A stretch of 64,000 bases of DNA from Gimesia sp. (lineage in GTDB: Bacteria > Planctomycetota > Planctomycetia > Planctomycetales > Planctomycetaceae). Under the pieces are notes generated by a model that worked only from the letters and a program-made list of their open reading frames with translations, was not told the origin of the DNA and did not search any database. Where the stretch lies: contig NZ_JAVJSQ010000004.1 of the NCBI RefSeq assembly GCF_040219335.1, positions 1-64,000 on the forward strand, given 5' to 3'. The translations under genes were made by a program, and so were the position numbers. Positions within the stretch are counted from its first letter, which is position 1; every line of letters begins with the position of its first letter. Below, one piece after another: positions 34,013-43,032 of this stretch.

Positions 34013-34702
34013 TCAGGAGTTGACTAACGATTCACATTCTTGAGGAGTCACGAGGCGACCATCCCTGATCCCCAACACGCGTTGCGCCGACTGTACTGCC
34101 TGGTCATCGTGCGAGACCATCAAAACACAACCACCATCGGCGGCAAACTGACTGAGTGCGTTCAAGACAATAGTGGAGTTCTCGCTGTCCAGGTTACCTG
34201 TCGGCTCATCCGCGAGCAGAATTTTGGGCTGATGAAACAGGGCGCGGGCCAGTGCGACCCGCTGCTTTTCCCCGGTACTCAACTGGGCCGGGGTATGATG
34301 CAGACGCTGTTCCAGGCCAAATTGTTCAATCAATGCACGGGCCCGCTCCCGGGCCTGACTCCGAATTAATGCCAAGGCCGGCGTTAAGACGTTGTCCAGC
34401 ACATTCAGGTAAGGCACGAGGTGGAACTGCTGAAACACAAAGCCCAGATGTTGTGAACGGAAACGGGCCCGTTGATCACTCGAAAGACGATACGGATTGG
34501 TCCCTTCAATCAGCACCTGGCCGGAATCGGGGCTGAGCAGTCCCCCCGCCATCAGCAACAGTGTCGACTTTCCACAGCCGCTGGGTCCCTGAATTGCTAC
34601 GAACTCAGTCGCAGCGACAGTCAGGCTTACGCCGTCTACTGCCTGGACACGGCCCGGACCGGACTTGAATGATTTCGACAGTTGTTCCAGTTCAAGTAAC
34701 AT
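34013..34702 (-). CDS. MacB/LolD-type ABC ATPase
   Basis: 229 residues, the size of a stand-alone ATPase. Walker A is GPSGCGKSTLL, signature QLSTGEKQRVALARAL, Walker B ILLADEPTGNLDS, and the switch His is in VLMVSHD. It pairs with the FtsX-like permease ten bases upstream. Members extract lipoproteins or drive mechanotransmission rather than uptake. In this operon it may act on the anchored binding protein or the CSVP protein; that is speculation. Confidence 0.88.
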   Translation of the reverse strand: MLLELEQLSKSFKSGPGRVQAVDGVSLTVAATEFVAIQGPSGCGKSTLLLMAGGLLSPDSGQVLIEGTNPYRLSSDQRARFRSQHLGFVFQQFHLVPYLNVLDNVLTPALALIRSQARERARALIEQFGLEQRLHHTPAQLSTGEKQRVALARALFHQPKILLADEPTGNLDSENSTIVLNALSQFAADGGCVLMVSHDDQAVQSAQRVLGIRDGRLVTPQECESLVNS

Positions 34703-34712
34703 CGTGATGTAA

Positions 34713-35993
34713 TCATCCTTCCTGGAGAATGGTGGCAGGATCCTGGCGGGACGCCAGCAGGGCAGGGATCCAACTGGAGAGACTCGACAGCAGGGGGGCG
34801 AACACCAGGCTCAACAATAACCAGCGTCCCGAAAAGAGGACCTGCGCCGGATCTGCAGCGGCAGGCAGGTCACCCCAGGTAACGCCGATCCAATAGCCCA
34901 GAAAATAGCCAATCAACGCCCCCACGAGGCCGATCAGCAGTGCTTTGATGATAAAGATTCCGAAGACCTGGGAGGAACGTACGCCAATCGCCCGCAGAAT
35001 TCCGATCTCGGTCGCTCGACGGCGGACGTTTTCCAGTGAAAGGAAACCAATCCAGGCGCCACACCCCAGCACCACCAGAGGCACCAGGATCGCGGCGAAG
35101 CTCGCATGCCGTTCGATCAGTTTAATCCGATTGGCTTTTTCCTGCTCCAATGAAGCGACCGCAGTCGCAGCCGCCGTGTTGCGTGCTTCGGCGCGGGCCA
35201 GGGCTGGTGGGCCACGTTCGATGATCTGGGTGCCGGGCAGAATCTCAGCCACATCTTTGCGGATTTCTGCGACTCGATCTTCGGTAGCACAGTTACATTC
35301 CAGAGCCAGAATGGCATTCAGCAGATTTTCCATACCCAGCAGTTGCTGTGCTTCTTTGAGATTGATCCAGACGGTACTGTCGTCGGCGTTCCCCCGTTCG
35401 GGGAAGACTTTGGCGACCTTGAACCCTTTGCCCATCAGCTGGACTTCGTCGCCCGCTTTGAGACCAGTTTTCTTCTGTACCTGATATCCCAGCACCATTG
35501 CCCCTGCAGGCACGGGTTGCTGTAGTGGTTTCTTCAGAGCCCGGTGCAACTGGGGCACTTCACCGCGGGTGCCGGTGAGAATGATATCCAGTTCCTTTTC
35601 GGGCCAGGTCACCTTCTTCGCCACCATCGGCAGCATGTGGTTGATGGTGACGATTTTCGATTCGGACAGCTTCCGCATATTGTCCTCGGGCATCGTTCCC
35701 GAGACAACGCCGGTCAGGTGAAATTCTTCAAGGTCCTGGTCGGCAGGGAGGATCAGAATATTAAACCCGAGCCCCTTGGTAATCTTCCGCATCGCGTCTT
35801 TCAGTTCGGCTCCTGCCTGTTTGACCTCGTCTTCCTTCTGCTGCAGAATCAGGGCGGTTTGAATTTCCTCCGCCTGCAGCAGAGTCAGGGCGGCAATCAG
35901 ACAGCCGACCGCAACGATCACCGACAGCAGCCCCAGTAGAAAATTCATTTTCCGGTGCTGCATTTCCTGAAGAATCAGATGAAAAATTGACAT
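34713..35993 (-). CDS. FtsX-like (MacB-core) ABC permease
   Basis: 426 residues with an N-terminal membrane helix (FLLGLLSVIVAVGCLIAALT). A large extracytoplasmic domain (~45-295) contains a coiled-coil start and a MacB-core-like part (VVSGTMPEDNM, GYQVQKKTGLKAGDEV). Three C-terminal helices form the FtsX domain (FAAILVPLVVLGCGAWIG, IIKALLIGLVGALIGYFL, LLLSLVFAPLLSSL). The ENVRRRATEIGILRAIGVRS loop, typical of the family, contacts the ATPase. It is encoded directly upstream of its ATPase. Confidence 0.88.
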   Translation of the reverse strand: MSIFHLILQEMQHRKMNFLLGLLSVIVAVGCLIAALTLLQAEEIQTALILQQKEDEVKQAGAELKDAMRKITKGLGFNILILPADQDLEEFHLTGVVSGTMPEDNMRKLSESKIVTINHMLPMVAKKVTWPEKELDIILTGTRGEVPQLHRALKKPLQQPVPAGAMVLGYQVQKKTGLKAGDEVQLMGKGFKVAKVFPERGNADDSTVWINLKEAQQLLGMENLLNAILALECNCATEDRVAEIRKDVAEILPGTQIIERGPPALARAEARNTAAATAVASLEQEKANRIKLIERHASFAAILVPLVVLGCGAWIGFLSLENVRRRATEIGILRAIGVRSSQVFGIFIIKALLIGLVGALIGYFLGYWIGVTWGDLPAAADPAQVLFSGRWLLLSLVFAPLLSSLSSWIPALLASRQDPATILQEG

Positions 35994-36049
35994 AATGCCC
36001 GCTCTTGATTTCCTGATGGAGTGAAGGATTCAGATACAGATCTGAAATT

Positions 36050-37324
36050 TCAACTCTCTGATTTACGTCCCATAACGATGTAGCTCGCAGCCAGCACGAT
36101 CACGATTGCCAGCACAGCCAGGATCGAAAGATTCCGTAACAGCGAGCTACTCTGAGCCGCTTCTGTGGTTCCCGCAGCAGGGAGCTCGGTTGTACCTGCA
36201 TCAGCGGAATCACTCTCCTGCGTCTGGACTTTCGTTTCGGCCTTAGCCGGTTCCGCCTGAGCGGTCTGTTCTGCAGAAACGCTCTCTGTTTTCGGTGTCG
36301 CCTGATCCGATTTCTGTTCTTTTTCTTTCGACATCGACAGCCCCTGTGCTGCATCAGCTCCCTGTTTTGAGAAGCTGGTCAGTCCGGTCAGGTCGGGAAT
36401 CTCTTTTTCTTCCTGGGGAGTAGGTGTCACCAGTTTCTCCCAGTTGACCGCCATCAGCAGGTCGGTCCCCGGATTCTGGTCTTTCACCTGGCAGGTGCAG
36501 GGCCCCGTCAGATCCCGACAGGCCTGCTCGATGGTCCCGGGATTGATGCCTTTGCCGATCAGAGCATACAGCACGCGCCCACGACCAAACACCGGCAGTG
36601 CCATCGGTTCGTCGCTGAACTCATGCAGGTCGTTTTCGGTGGCGATCAGCATCCGGGTGAAATAGTCTTCTGCCGCCTCTTTGCGAGACAAGGTTTCCAC
36701 GCTGAATTTAAGCTTGAGGCTCTCCGGTGCGACGCTGACCAGTCCCTGTTCAATATCAGCCTGTTCGATTTCTGGGAGTTTGAGTGTCTTTTCCATCCGC
36801 TTCAGTTCGGCTTTGAGCTGCTCCAGTGCGGCCTTGTCCTGTTCCGCGTCACCAGATTCCAGAAAGACCCAGACCGCGGTCTGACCGTTAATCAGCTGTT
36901 TGGCAATCTTTTGACGCAAGGGAGAATCGATGAGCCGCGAGACGTTTTCTTCGGTCAGTTCTCCCGACCAGAAGCCCACCGGTACCGGAGCGGGCAGGGG
37001 AGTCCGCATGACCAGCAGAGGCAATGTCTGGGAATCCTGTCGCTTCCAGAGTTCCAGATCCTGTGGTGCCGGGTCGGCATCCAGGTCGACCAGTTTCAGT
37101 TCAACATTCGCTGACTGCCGGGCGACAGCCCCCTCCCTGGCAAACAGATCGACGACACGCTGTTGTTCCGGTTGAAGCGGACCGCGGTGAAACACGACGG
37201 CGCTGTATTGATCTGCGGGCCAGCGTTCGAGCGCGTACCGAAATACGGGAACGGAACAGGCCCAGATGACAGAAGTCGTTAACAGGGCGCTTAGCAGAGT
37301 CAATGGTGTTAATAACCGTCTCAT
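36050..37324 (-). CDS. Exported CSVP-motif protein with C-terminal anchor, unknown function
   Basis: 424 residues. The signal segment SALLTTSVIWACSVPVF carries a lipobox-like Cys followed at once by SVPVFRYALERWPADQY, a conserved opening I have seen in uncharacterised planctomycete proteins near ABC permeases. Residues ~40-290 look like tandem thioredoxin-like folds without the CxxC (VVFHRGPL, LPLLVMRTP). A Glu/Thr/Ala-rich spacer of about 90 residues follows, then a membrane helix near the end (NLSILAVLAIVIVLAASYIV) and a short basic tail. It is the first gene of the operon. Probably a partner of the FtsX-like transporter. Confidence 0.65.
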   Translation of the reverse strand: MRRLLTPLTLLSALLTTSVIWACSVPVFRYALERWPADQYSAVVFHRGPLQPEQQRVVDLFAREGAVARQSANVELKLVDLDADPAPQDLELWKRQDSQTLPLLVMRTPLPAPVPVGFWSGELTEENVSRLIDSPLRQKIAKQLINGQTAVWVFLESGDAEQDKAALEQLKAELKRMEKTLKLPEIEQADIEQGLVSVAPESLKLKFSVETLSRKEAAEDYFTRMLIATENDLHEFSDEPMALPVFGRGRVLYALIGKGINPGTIEQACRDLTGPCTCQVKDQNPGTDLLMAVNWEKLVTPTPQEEKEIPDLTGLTSFSKQGADAAQGLSMSKEKEQKSDQATPKTESVSAEQTAQAEPAKAETKVQTQESDSADAGTTELPAAGTTEAAQSSSLLRNLSILAVLAIVIVLAASYIVMGRKSES

Positions 37325-37658
37325 GCAATCACCTTTCGAGGAGGGGGTCAGGTCGGGCGGGTTGCTATCGGGAAATCATTCACCGTATTCAGCTTAAGTG
37401 CTGACCACGTAAATTCAATCCAGCACATAATATGATGACAAATTGTGTGGTAAATGTGAAGAAAAGATGATTTCATTAGGAAACTTTTCTGAGAACAGGT
37501 TTTCCGCCTGAAAACGGGAGAAATTATGTGCATCTCAACTTCCTCCGTTTCTCTCCAAAGCGCATAAACAAAGACAGGCATCCCGCTCATCTTCAGAATA
37601 CCTGTCTTTTTCTGTTTCTCATTCCCGGTCCAGTCCACTGAACGGGACCGGTAACGGC
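37325..37658. other. Upstream region of the metal-uptake operon
   Basis: About 330 bases that must contain the operon promoter plus the terminator of the lipoprotein gene (37570-37609). No gene is supported; small open frames here lack family character. Confidence 0.5.
37570..37609 (-). terminator. Terminator of the lipoprotein gene
   Basis: AAAGACAGGCAT pairs with ATACCTGTCTTT (11 pairs plus one G-U) around a 16-base loop. The minus strand then runs into GTTTATG. It lies about 50 bases after the lipoprotein stop. Confidence 0.65.
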
Positions 37659-38123
37659 TCACTTCTTCTTGCCAGTCAGTTTCAGTTCGATCGGCTGCCC
37701 CGGTTCGACTTTCACCTGCAGTTCTGAATTGTCTTTGCTCGAGTATTTCGCGGGCAACGACTCCGTGGCCGGGGATTCAATCGGAGGGGTATCGTCTCCT
37801 TCCGGTACGGGTGTACCATCGGGCATCAGACGGTAACTGACGGCCACACGATAGGTGCCCGCCGGTAAACCTTCGCCGCCCCGAAAATAAACCACTTCAA
37901 ATTTGCCTCCCTCTTTGGATCGCCCCTGCCCCCCCACGCCGGGGGTGCTTTCAATGGGCATAAAGAAAAGGTCTGCATTTTCCAGTGGTTCTTCATTGAG
38001 CAGAACCACCCCGGTGACGGGACCAAGTTCCGGCCCCTCAGGTTTGCCACCGCAGCCAACACAGAAACTGCACATCAGCAACATGGCTCCCAGAGCCGTA
38101 CGCTTCCCTGGAATAAGTCTCAT
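37659..38123 (-). CDS. Lipoprotein with transthyretin/CarboxypepD-reg-like domain
   Basis: 154 residues from the ATG with GTGAGG nine bases upstream; a GTG four codons earlier is an alternative. The lipobox is SFCVGC, and GGKPEGPE follows. The mature part starts VTGVVLLNEEPLENADLFFM, the usual opening of the small beta-sandwich domain found in many planctomycete surface lipoproteins. Later come FRGGEGLPAGTYRVAVSYR and a terminal VKVEPGQPIELKLTGK. It sits beside a DUF1559 gene as is usual for this gene type; the two are likely co-transcribed (45-base gap). Confidence 0.82.
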   Translation of the reverse strand: MRLIPGKRTALGAMLLMCSFCVGCGGKPEGPELGPVTGVVLLNEEPLENADLFFMPIESTPGVGGQGRSKEGGKFEVVYFRGGEGLPAGTYRVAVSYRLMPDGTPVPEGDDTPPIESPATESLPAKYSSKDNSELQVKVEPGQPIELKLTGKKK

Positions 38124-38168
38124 GAAGTACCTCACGCTAGAATTTTAAACTCAGGTTGTAACTTAGAA

Positions 38169-39149
38169 CTAGGGAATTTCGACGACGAAACCGTCTGAAA
38201 TGGTTCCCAGTCGTCTCAACAGAGTGAGGTCTGTATTTTCCGAAATGAAGCGGACCGATCCGTCACCGAGACCAAAGTGCGCCCCGCCGGTATGCAGACT
38301 TCCCACCTGGCCCCAGCTGTTGAGGTTTCCGGTATCGGGTCGCGTCCAGCCGGTCGGGATATCCCAGACGTTAATCCCGGGATCGATATCCCCGCCTGTA
38401 GTCACCCAGCCACGCATCCCCCAGGCCGGAGGTTCGCCATTGGCAACGGTACGCGTCGTCTCGCAGACCATCAGCGTGTTTGAGGTTCCATCTTTGACAT
38501 CGCGAATCCGGCACCGGCTGTTCTCGCCGAACATCTTGCGGGCATTCGGAGCCTGTCTCGACCAGAGGTTGCAGTCGATTGTCTGGTCGGCACTCAGTTC
38601 ATAATTGGTTTTGGCCGGACCGGGCGCGACAGAGGTTCCATAAGGAGCTCCGGTTCCGAGATGTGTCGACCCGGAATCCGAAGGGCAGAGGAAAACGTCC
38701 AGCAGGACAGCCATCTCATCGGCATTGTCCGCCGGGTTACCTGCCAGGGGACTTGATGCCCCGCCGTAGCTGCAACAGTACCCGGTATTCTGCGCACTGT
38801 TGGCGGTATCCAGGTTGAGTCGGTTATACAAAGGTGCCTGATCCAGATAAGGCAGCAACAGACAGAGTCCGTTTTTGTTGTGGGTCGTACGCCCGGGATC
38901 AGGAGTTGCCAGGGTACACCAGCCATAGGTGATTCCGCCGGGGGGAAAGACACTGTGAGCATCGTGGTAGTTGTGCAGGGCTAACGCGACTTGTCTGAGC
39001 TTGTTTTTACAGCTGGCACGACGGGCTGCTTCGCGGGCCTGCTGGACCGCAGGCAGGAGCAGGGCGATCAGAATCGCGATGATGGCGATCACGACCAGTA
39101 GTTCAATTAATGTAAATCCGCGTCTCCGCTGAAGAGGACTGAAAGACAT
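38169..39149 (-). CDS. DUF1559-type pseudopilin (copy 2)
   Basis: 326 residues. [20 protein letters not shown] is the prepilin cleavage site and helix, then [56 protein letters not shown] and LCPSD. Near the end [20 protein letters not shown] completes the family set. Same family as 14703-15587 but clearly distinct in the body. The gene runs into the lipoprotein gene. Probably one component of surface fibres or a secretion pseudopilus. Confidence 0.93.
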   Translation of the reverse strand: MSFSPLQRRRGFTLIELLVVIAIIAILIALLLPAVQQAREAARRASCKNKLRQVALALHNYHDAHSVFPPGGITYGWCTLATPDPGRTTHNKNGLCLLLPYLDQAPLYNRLNLDTANSAQNTGYCCSYGGASSPLAGNPADNADEMAVLLDVFLCPSDSGSTHLGTGAPYGTSVAPGPAKTNYELSADQTIDCNLWSRQAPNARKMFGENSRCRIRDVKDGTSNTLMVCETTRTVANGEPPAWGMRGWVTTGGDIDPGINVWDIPTGWTRPDTGNLNSWGQVGSLHTGGAHFGLGDGSVRFISENTDLTLLRRLGTISDGFVVEIP

Positions 39150-39512
39150 GACGCACTCCTAATAAAAAAACGATAAGAAATCATGAATTATTAAGGTCCG
39201 GTCTGAGCCATCCAGTCCGATATTCCGGGGAGATAGGATGAATGGATTTCCGGAAAGCTTTATCGAATAGAAGTGAAAGATCTTAAGAGAGAAATCCGAG
39301 CGACTTAATCTGCTTACATAATCGAGTATACATACGACAGGCAGGTGCTCAAGAAGATTTAAGATTTGTTTAGGAGTTTTATAAAAAAAGAAATTAACCT
39401 CTTGTTAATCTCTGCCAGGGGGAGCAAATTCGCCTGACAGGCAGACGCGGTTACCAGGATTTAAAGAGAGCGATGCCGGGGAACTGAGCGTATCACACAA
39501 TCCCCGACCAGG
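39150..39512. other. AT-rich upstream region of the pseudopilin, no gene
   Basis: About 360 bases with A/T runs and a small inverted repeat (GCCGGGGA 39475-39482 with TCCCCGAC 39501-39508) that may end the small L7/L12-like gene. No gene is supported. The promoter of the pseudopilin should be here. Confidence 0.4.
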
Positions 39513-39785
39513 TTACCAGCAGACAAAAACCAGCAGCAGCGTCGAGGAAAGCCCGATCAACAGGAGGGAGGCACAGCCCGACTTCATCGGGATCTCATAT
39601 TTCTGAATCAAAGCTTCAATGGCTTCTTTCGATTCTTTCAGCCCGGAACCGGTCAGTTCCCGGTACTCTTTGATGGCCTCGATTTTATTCCCCTGGCGGA
39701 GCGATTCGACAATCTGTTCCATGGCTTTGGTCTGGTCAGAGTCACCGGCATTGGGTTGAGAATTTTCTGCGGAAGTGTCGTCCAT
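39513..39785 (-). CDS. Small membrane protein with L7/L12-C-terminal-like module
   Basis: 90 residues from the inner ATG (GAAAGG seven bases upstream); five residues longer if the first ATG is used. Residues ~25-60, VESLRQGNKIEAIKEYRELT then GSGLKESKEAIEALIQKY, closely follow the C-terminal domain of ribosomal protein L7/L12 (K-x-x-VIKxVRExTGLGLKEAKxxV). A C-terminal membrane helix follows (SLLLIGLSSTLLLVFVCW). So it is an anchored module of that fold, not ribosomal L7/L12. The function is unknown; a similar module occurs at 61176-61499. Confidence 0.65.
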   Translation of the reverse strand: MDDTSAENSQPNAGDSDQTKAMEQIVESLRQGNKIEAIKEYRELTGSGLKESKEAIEALIQKYEIPMKSGCASLLLIGLSSTLLLVFVCW

Positions 39786-39805
39786 TGAGGTGCCTTTCAT
39801 TAAAA

Positions 39806-39848
39806 AAGCGAGCCTGTTGTCGTCACATGGAAAACAACAGGCTCGCTT
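39806..39848 (-). terminator. Terminator of the small gene at 39954-40172
   Basis: AAGCGAGCCTGTTGT pairs perfectly with ACAACAGGCTCGCTT (15 bp, 13-base loop), followed on the minus strand by TTTTTTA. A strong intrinsic terminator. Confidence 0.88.
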
Positions 39849-39953
39849 AAGCTGTTCCCACGCATTTCCGTTTTAGCATTGGAAATGCAACTGGTTCAAG
39901 TAATTTCTGCTGGAATCATCAACCGGATCGCGCCCCTCTCCCACAACCCCGGT

Positions 39954-40172
39954 CTAGGAAACGAGGCAATCGGACAGACGGGGATTCCGCATCTGTCGCT
40001 CCGCCTGATGGGTGCAGGCTTTCGCCAGCAGGTTTTTCATCTCGGCCAGTGAAACGTCCTGCAGATCGATATTCAGCTCCTGCAGACGATCGATGACTGC
40101 ATTCGCCAGTTCCATACTGTTGGTTGCGGGGGATAAACCGTTCCACAACTCTTCCATGACCTGTTCTGACAT
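39954..40172 (-). CDS. Small helical protein of unknown function
   Basis: 72 residues from the ATG preceded by CAGGAGAAG; the frame is open 25 residues further upstream, but that part is basic, low-complexity and lacks a start with a ribosome site. The sequence SEQVMEELWNGLSPATNSME followed by LANAVIDRLQELNIDLQDVS is amphipathic and mostly helical; it ends RNPRLSDCLVS. No signal peptide or membrane helix. It has its own strong terminator, so it is a deliberate single-gene unit. I do not recognise a family. Confidence 0.6.
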   Translation of the reverse strand: MSEQVMEELWNGLSPATNSMELANAVIDRLQELNIDLQDVSLAEMKNLLAKACTHQAERQMRNPRLSDCLVS

Positions 40173-40624
40173 GACCTTCTTCTCCTGTTTCATTTTTATA
40201 TCACTTTTTGGTTGTCTCGTTTGCTTTCTCAGCGATGACTGGCTCATCAGTCATTGCCGGGCTGATCTCCTGCGGATAAGCCTGATAATTGGAAGAATCG
40301 CAAGGACTGTACCAAACCTGCCAAAAAACAGATTTGCGTCTGGATGCGAACGTAAATGCCTGTAAAGCCAGACTCTTGAGTTCACCAGTGGACTGGTAAG
40401 AATGACAACGCCCCTCGGGCCGCTCTCACGAGTGTCCTCGTTTTTGCGACATTCTTACATCAAGATGATAAGTCTTACGAAATAGCGGAATTCACTCAGA
40501 TTTCGCTCAAGTCCCAGCACCTCTCTGACGCTGGTGACTGACGCACTGTTAAGACAACACGAACGCCGTACAAGTTCGCTGGTTTGTCTGACTGTGACAG
40601 CAGGTCGACACTTTGAACTGAAAA
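40173..40624. other. Gap with no supported gene
   Basis: About 450 bases between the small gene and the nucleotidyltransferase gene, both on the minus strand. I see short imperfect inverted repeats only, and no tRNA or small gene that I can support. Confidence 0.35.
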
Positions 40625-41938
40625 TCAGTGTTCTGCAGGCAGGGAAGGCTGGGGACCACGGGAAGCCAGCTTCTGATCCCACCACTGAATCGCGGTTTCG
40701 CGTTCGTCGGCACTCTCATCCAGCAGCTGTTTCAGCAGTTTCTGCTGGGCAGTGGTCAGGCTCATTCCCCGCCGCTGCATCGAAGTCTCTGCCAGTTGCA
40801 GCATGCCGTCCAGATCAATCTGACCGTCGATCCGGCCCAGCCAGAACCGGGAAAATGAGGGAATGTGCTTCGGCAGTAGTTCTCCCGTGGGGAGGACCAT
40901 CGACATCACGCCTACCGAGGTGCCGGTATTGAATAGGCTGTTGAGCCCGGTTTTAGTATGGTCGCCGATGAAACATCCCACCTTCACGGCCCCGGTATCA
41001 ACGGGATAACCCGAGATGGGAACCTTGACGTTGGAGTAATCGTTTTTGAGATCGCTGTTGCTGGTCTGCGCTCCGAGGTTTACCCAGGGACAGATATAAG
41101 AGTGTCCCAGAAACCCGTCATGGTATTTGTTCGCATAGCCGTGAATGATCGACTCTTCAATCTCGCCTCCCAGTCGGCAGAACGGGCCGGCACTGGTTCC
41201 CGCTTTGAAATTCGCGCGGAACAGACGGGTTCCTCGACCGATGTAGGCGGGTCCCTCGATCCGGGTGAATGCCTGAATCTGGGCCTCAGCTTCTACCACA
41301 ACCGGTCCCTGGCGCGTATCAAAGACGACAAAGGGATCGATCTCAGCCGACTCAGCAATCCGGACCAGATCCGGAGAACCGACGAGCGTCAGGTTGCGGG
41401 CATCGCCGCCCGAGGCAAAGCTATCTGACGTGAGTGCGAAATCCTCCAGCAACTGCTGACGGTTCTGATTCACCAGGTCCCAGGGATAGCGGAGCTCCGG
41501 TCCCTGCACAGCCACTGGTTTACGGGTAGCAGCGATCTGGTCAATCGCGTCATCCCAGGCTTCGGTCGTCAGCAGCACTGACTCTTCCGGATCCAGCAGC
41601 AGGTAGGCTACACAGTTCCCCTGCATCCCGACTGTTTCATACGAAGCACTGGCAAGCTGTTTCAGATCCTCGTTGGAGGGCAGCCAGCGGCCATTCACCA
41701 GCAGGGTGGGGGCTTCACTTAACCAGAGTGCATCATTGATGCGGGCCTCCGCATGCGCTTCTGCATAGACTTCTGTCAGCACCGGACGGATCAGAACGCC
41801 CCATTCCGAAACGGGCAGGGTACGTAGTAGTCGCTCGCGGAGCGAACAGGTACCACACAGCAGTTCAAACACCGGTCGCATGAGCGAGACCGGCGAGAAT
41901 TGCAGAGCAGAATGATCTTCAAAAATGGCAAGCCGCAT
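40625..41938 (-). CDS. GlmU-like putative sugar nucleotidyltransferase
   Basis: 437 residues. The N-terminus RLAIFEDHSALQFSPVSLMR then PVFELLCGTCSLRERL is typical of the NTP_transf_4 family (putative sugar nucleotidyl transferase), which keeps the fold but not the classic GxGTR loop of GlmU. From about residue 200 a left-handed beta-helix of hexapeptide repeats runs to ~390 (IEGPAYIGRGTRLFRANFKA, VKVGCFIGDHTKTGLNSLF). Such proteins are thought to activate sugar phosphates for cell-envelope polysaccharides. No SD of note; start chosen as the first Met matching the family opening. Confidence 0.82.
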   Translation of the reverse strand: MRLAIFEDHSALQFSPVSLMRPVFELLCGTCSLRERLLRTLPVSEWGVLIRPVLTEVYAEAHAEARINDALWLSEAPTLLVNGRWLPSNEDLKQLASASYETVGMQGNCVAYLLLDPEESVLLTTEAWDDAIDQIAATRKPVAVQGPELRYPWDLVNQNRQQLLEDFALTSDSFASGGDARNLTLVGSPDLVRIAESAEIDPFVVFDTRQGPVVVEAEAQIQAFTRIEGPAYIGRGTRLFRANFKAGTSAGPFCRLGGEIEESIIHGYANKYHDGFLGHSYICPWVNLGAQTSNSDLKNDYSNVKVPISGYPVDTGAVKVGCFIGDHTKTGLNSLFNTGTSVGVMSMVLPTGELLPKHIPSFSRFWLGRIDGQIDLDGMLQLAETSMQRRGMSLTTAQQKLLKQLLDESADERETAIQWWDQKLASRGPQPSLPAEH

Positions 41939-42014
41939 TATCGGGCACTTCCCTGTGCGAAATCAGCTGAAAAGCAGGTGTGAAACATCAATTATTGACT
42001 CCTGATTGACCTTC

Positions 42015-42047
42015 CACCCGTGCATTAATAACAGATATGCACGGGTG
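42015..42047 (-). terminator. Hairpin at the end of the CheY-CheB-CheR unit
   Basis: CACCCGTGCAT and ATGCACGGGTG form an 11-bp perfect stem, about 115 bases beyond the cheR stop. No U-tract follows on the minus strand, so termination is likely but not certain. Confidence 0.45.
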
Positions 42048-42162
42048 AGAAAAGGCTATTTAATAAGAGAGAATTGATCTTCACGGACAGGGATGGATCC
42101 GAAAAGAATATTAATTTTCTTAATATTTCTATCTTCCCGGAAAGGCTTCCTGCCTGGCGGAT

Positions 42163-43032
42163 TCAGCGAATTCCAGCTGAAAGCGGGCTCGAGTTTGCCA
42201 GTCGATAAATGGCCGACTGACATTCGGGCAGCTTGGTATAGTTATCTGAAATCCCCAGTACTGTTTCCGCTGCTCCCAGCAGTAACACACCGGCAGACGA
42301 CATCTGTCGGCTGATGCGGTCGAGAATGTCTTTCTTGGTCTCAGGCTTGAAGTAAATCAGGACGTTACGGCAGAAGACGATGTCGAACATGCCCAGGTGC
42401 TGAAAATCTTCCAGCAGGTTCAGGTGTTTCCACTGAATTCCGGCTCCCATTTCCGGTTTGATCTGCCAGCCCTGTTCGCACTGATCAAAGTGCTTCATCA
42501 GCAATTGTACAGGCAAACCACGCTGAACTTCAAACTGGGAATAGATCCCACCCCGGGCACGATTCAGTGCTTTGGTGCAGAGATCGGTCGAGACGATCTG
42601 AATATTCCAGTTGGCCAGTTCCGGGAAATGTTCGCGGATCAGCATGACGATGCTGTAAGGCTCCTGCCCGTGAGAGCAGGCGGAACACCAGATCCGCAGC
42701 CGCTGGGTTGTTTTCCGTTCGGCGATCAGATTCGGTAAGATCGAATTTTTAAGTTCATCGAAAGGACGTCTGTCACGGAAGAACGAAGACTCATTCGTCG
42801 TCATCGCTTCCATCACGTCTTTTTTCAAACTGGGATCGATACTCGATTTGAGTGCCAGCACGAGATCTTCGACCCCGTTCATACCATGTGACTGGGCCAG
42901 CGGAACCAGGCGGGCTTCCAGCAAGTACTCTTTATTCTCGCCGAGAGACAGACCTGTTGTATCCAGCAAAAAGCTGGTTATGAAATTATAATCTTCTGGA
43001 GACACGGGAACACCACTTTCTATAAAGAACAA
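42163..43032 (-). CDS. cheR: Chemotaxis protein methyltransferase CheR
   Basis: 289 residues from a TTG that overlaps the cheB stop by 13 bases; a GTG nine codons later is an equally plausible start. VSPEDYNFITSFLLDTTGLS begins the N-terminal all-helical domain, and MTTNESSFFRD the catalytic core. LRIWCSACSHGQEPYSIVML is the SAM-binding loop. IVSTDLCTKALNRARGGIYS and FDIVFCRNVLIYF follow, as in typical CheR. It methylates glutamates of chemoreceptors using SAM. Encoded after cheY and cheB in one unit. Confidence 0.93.
   Translation of the reverse strand: MFFIESGVPVSPEDYNFITSFLLDTTGLSLGENKEYLLEARLVPLAQSHGMNGVEDLVLALKSSIDPSLKKDVMEAMTTNESSFFRDRRPFDELKNSILPNLIAERKTTQRLRIWCSACSHGQEPYSIVMLIREHFPELANWNIQIVSTDLCTKALNRARGGIYSQFEVQRGLPVQLLMKHFDQCEQGWQIKPEMGAGIQWKHLNLLEDFQHLGMFDIVFCRNVLIYFKPETKKDILDRISRQMSSAGVLLLGAAETVLGISDNYTKLPECQSAIYRLANSSPLSAGIR

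Noticed and set aside
42093-42314. Small plus-strand frame at the cheR end
   Set aside because: Mostly antisense to cheR; no ribosome site or family pattern.
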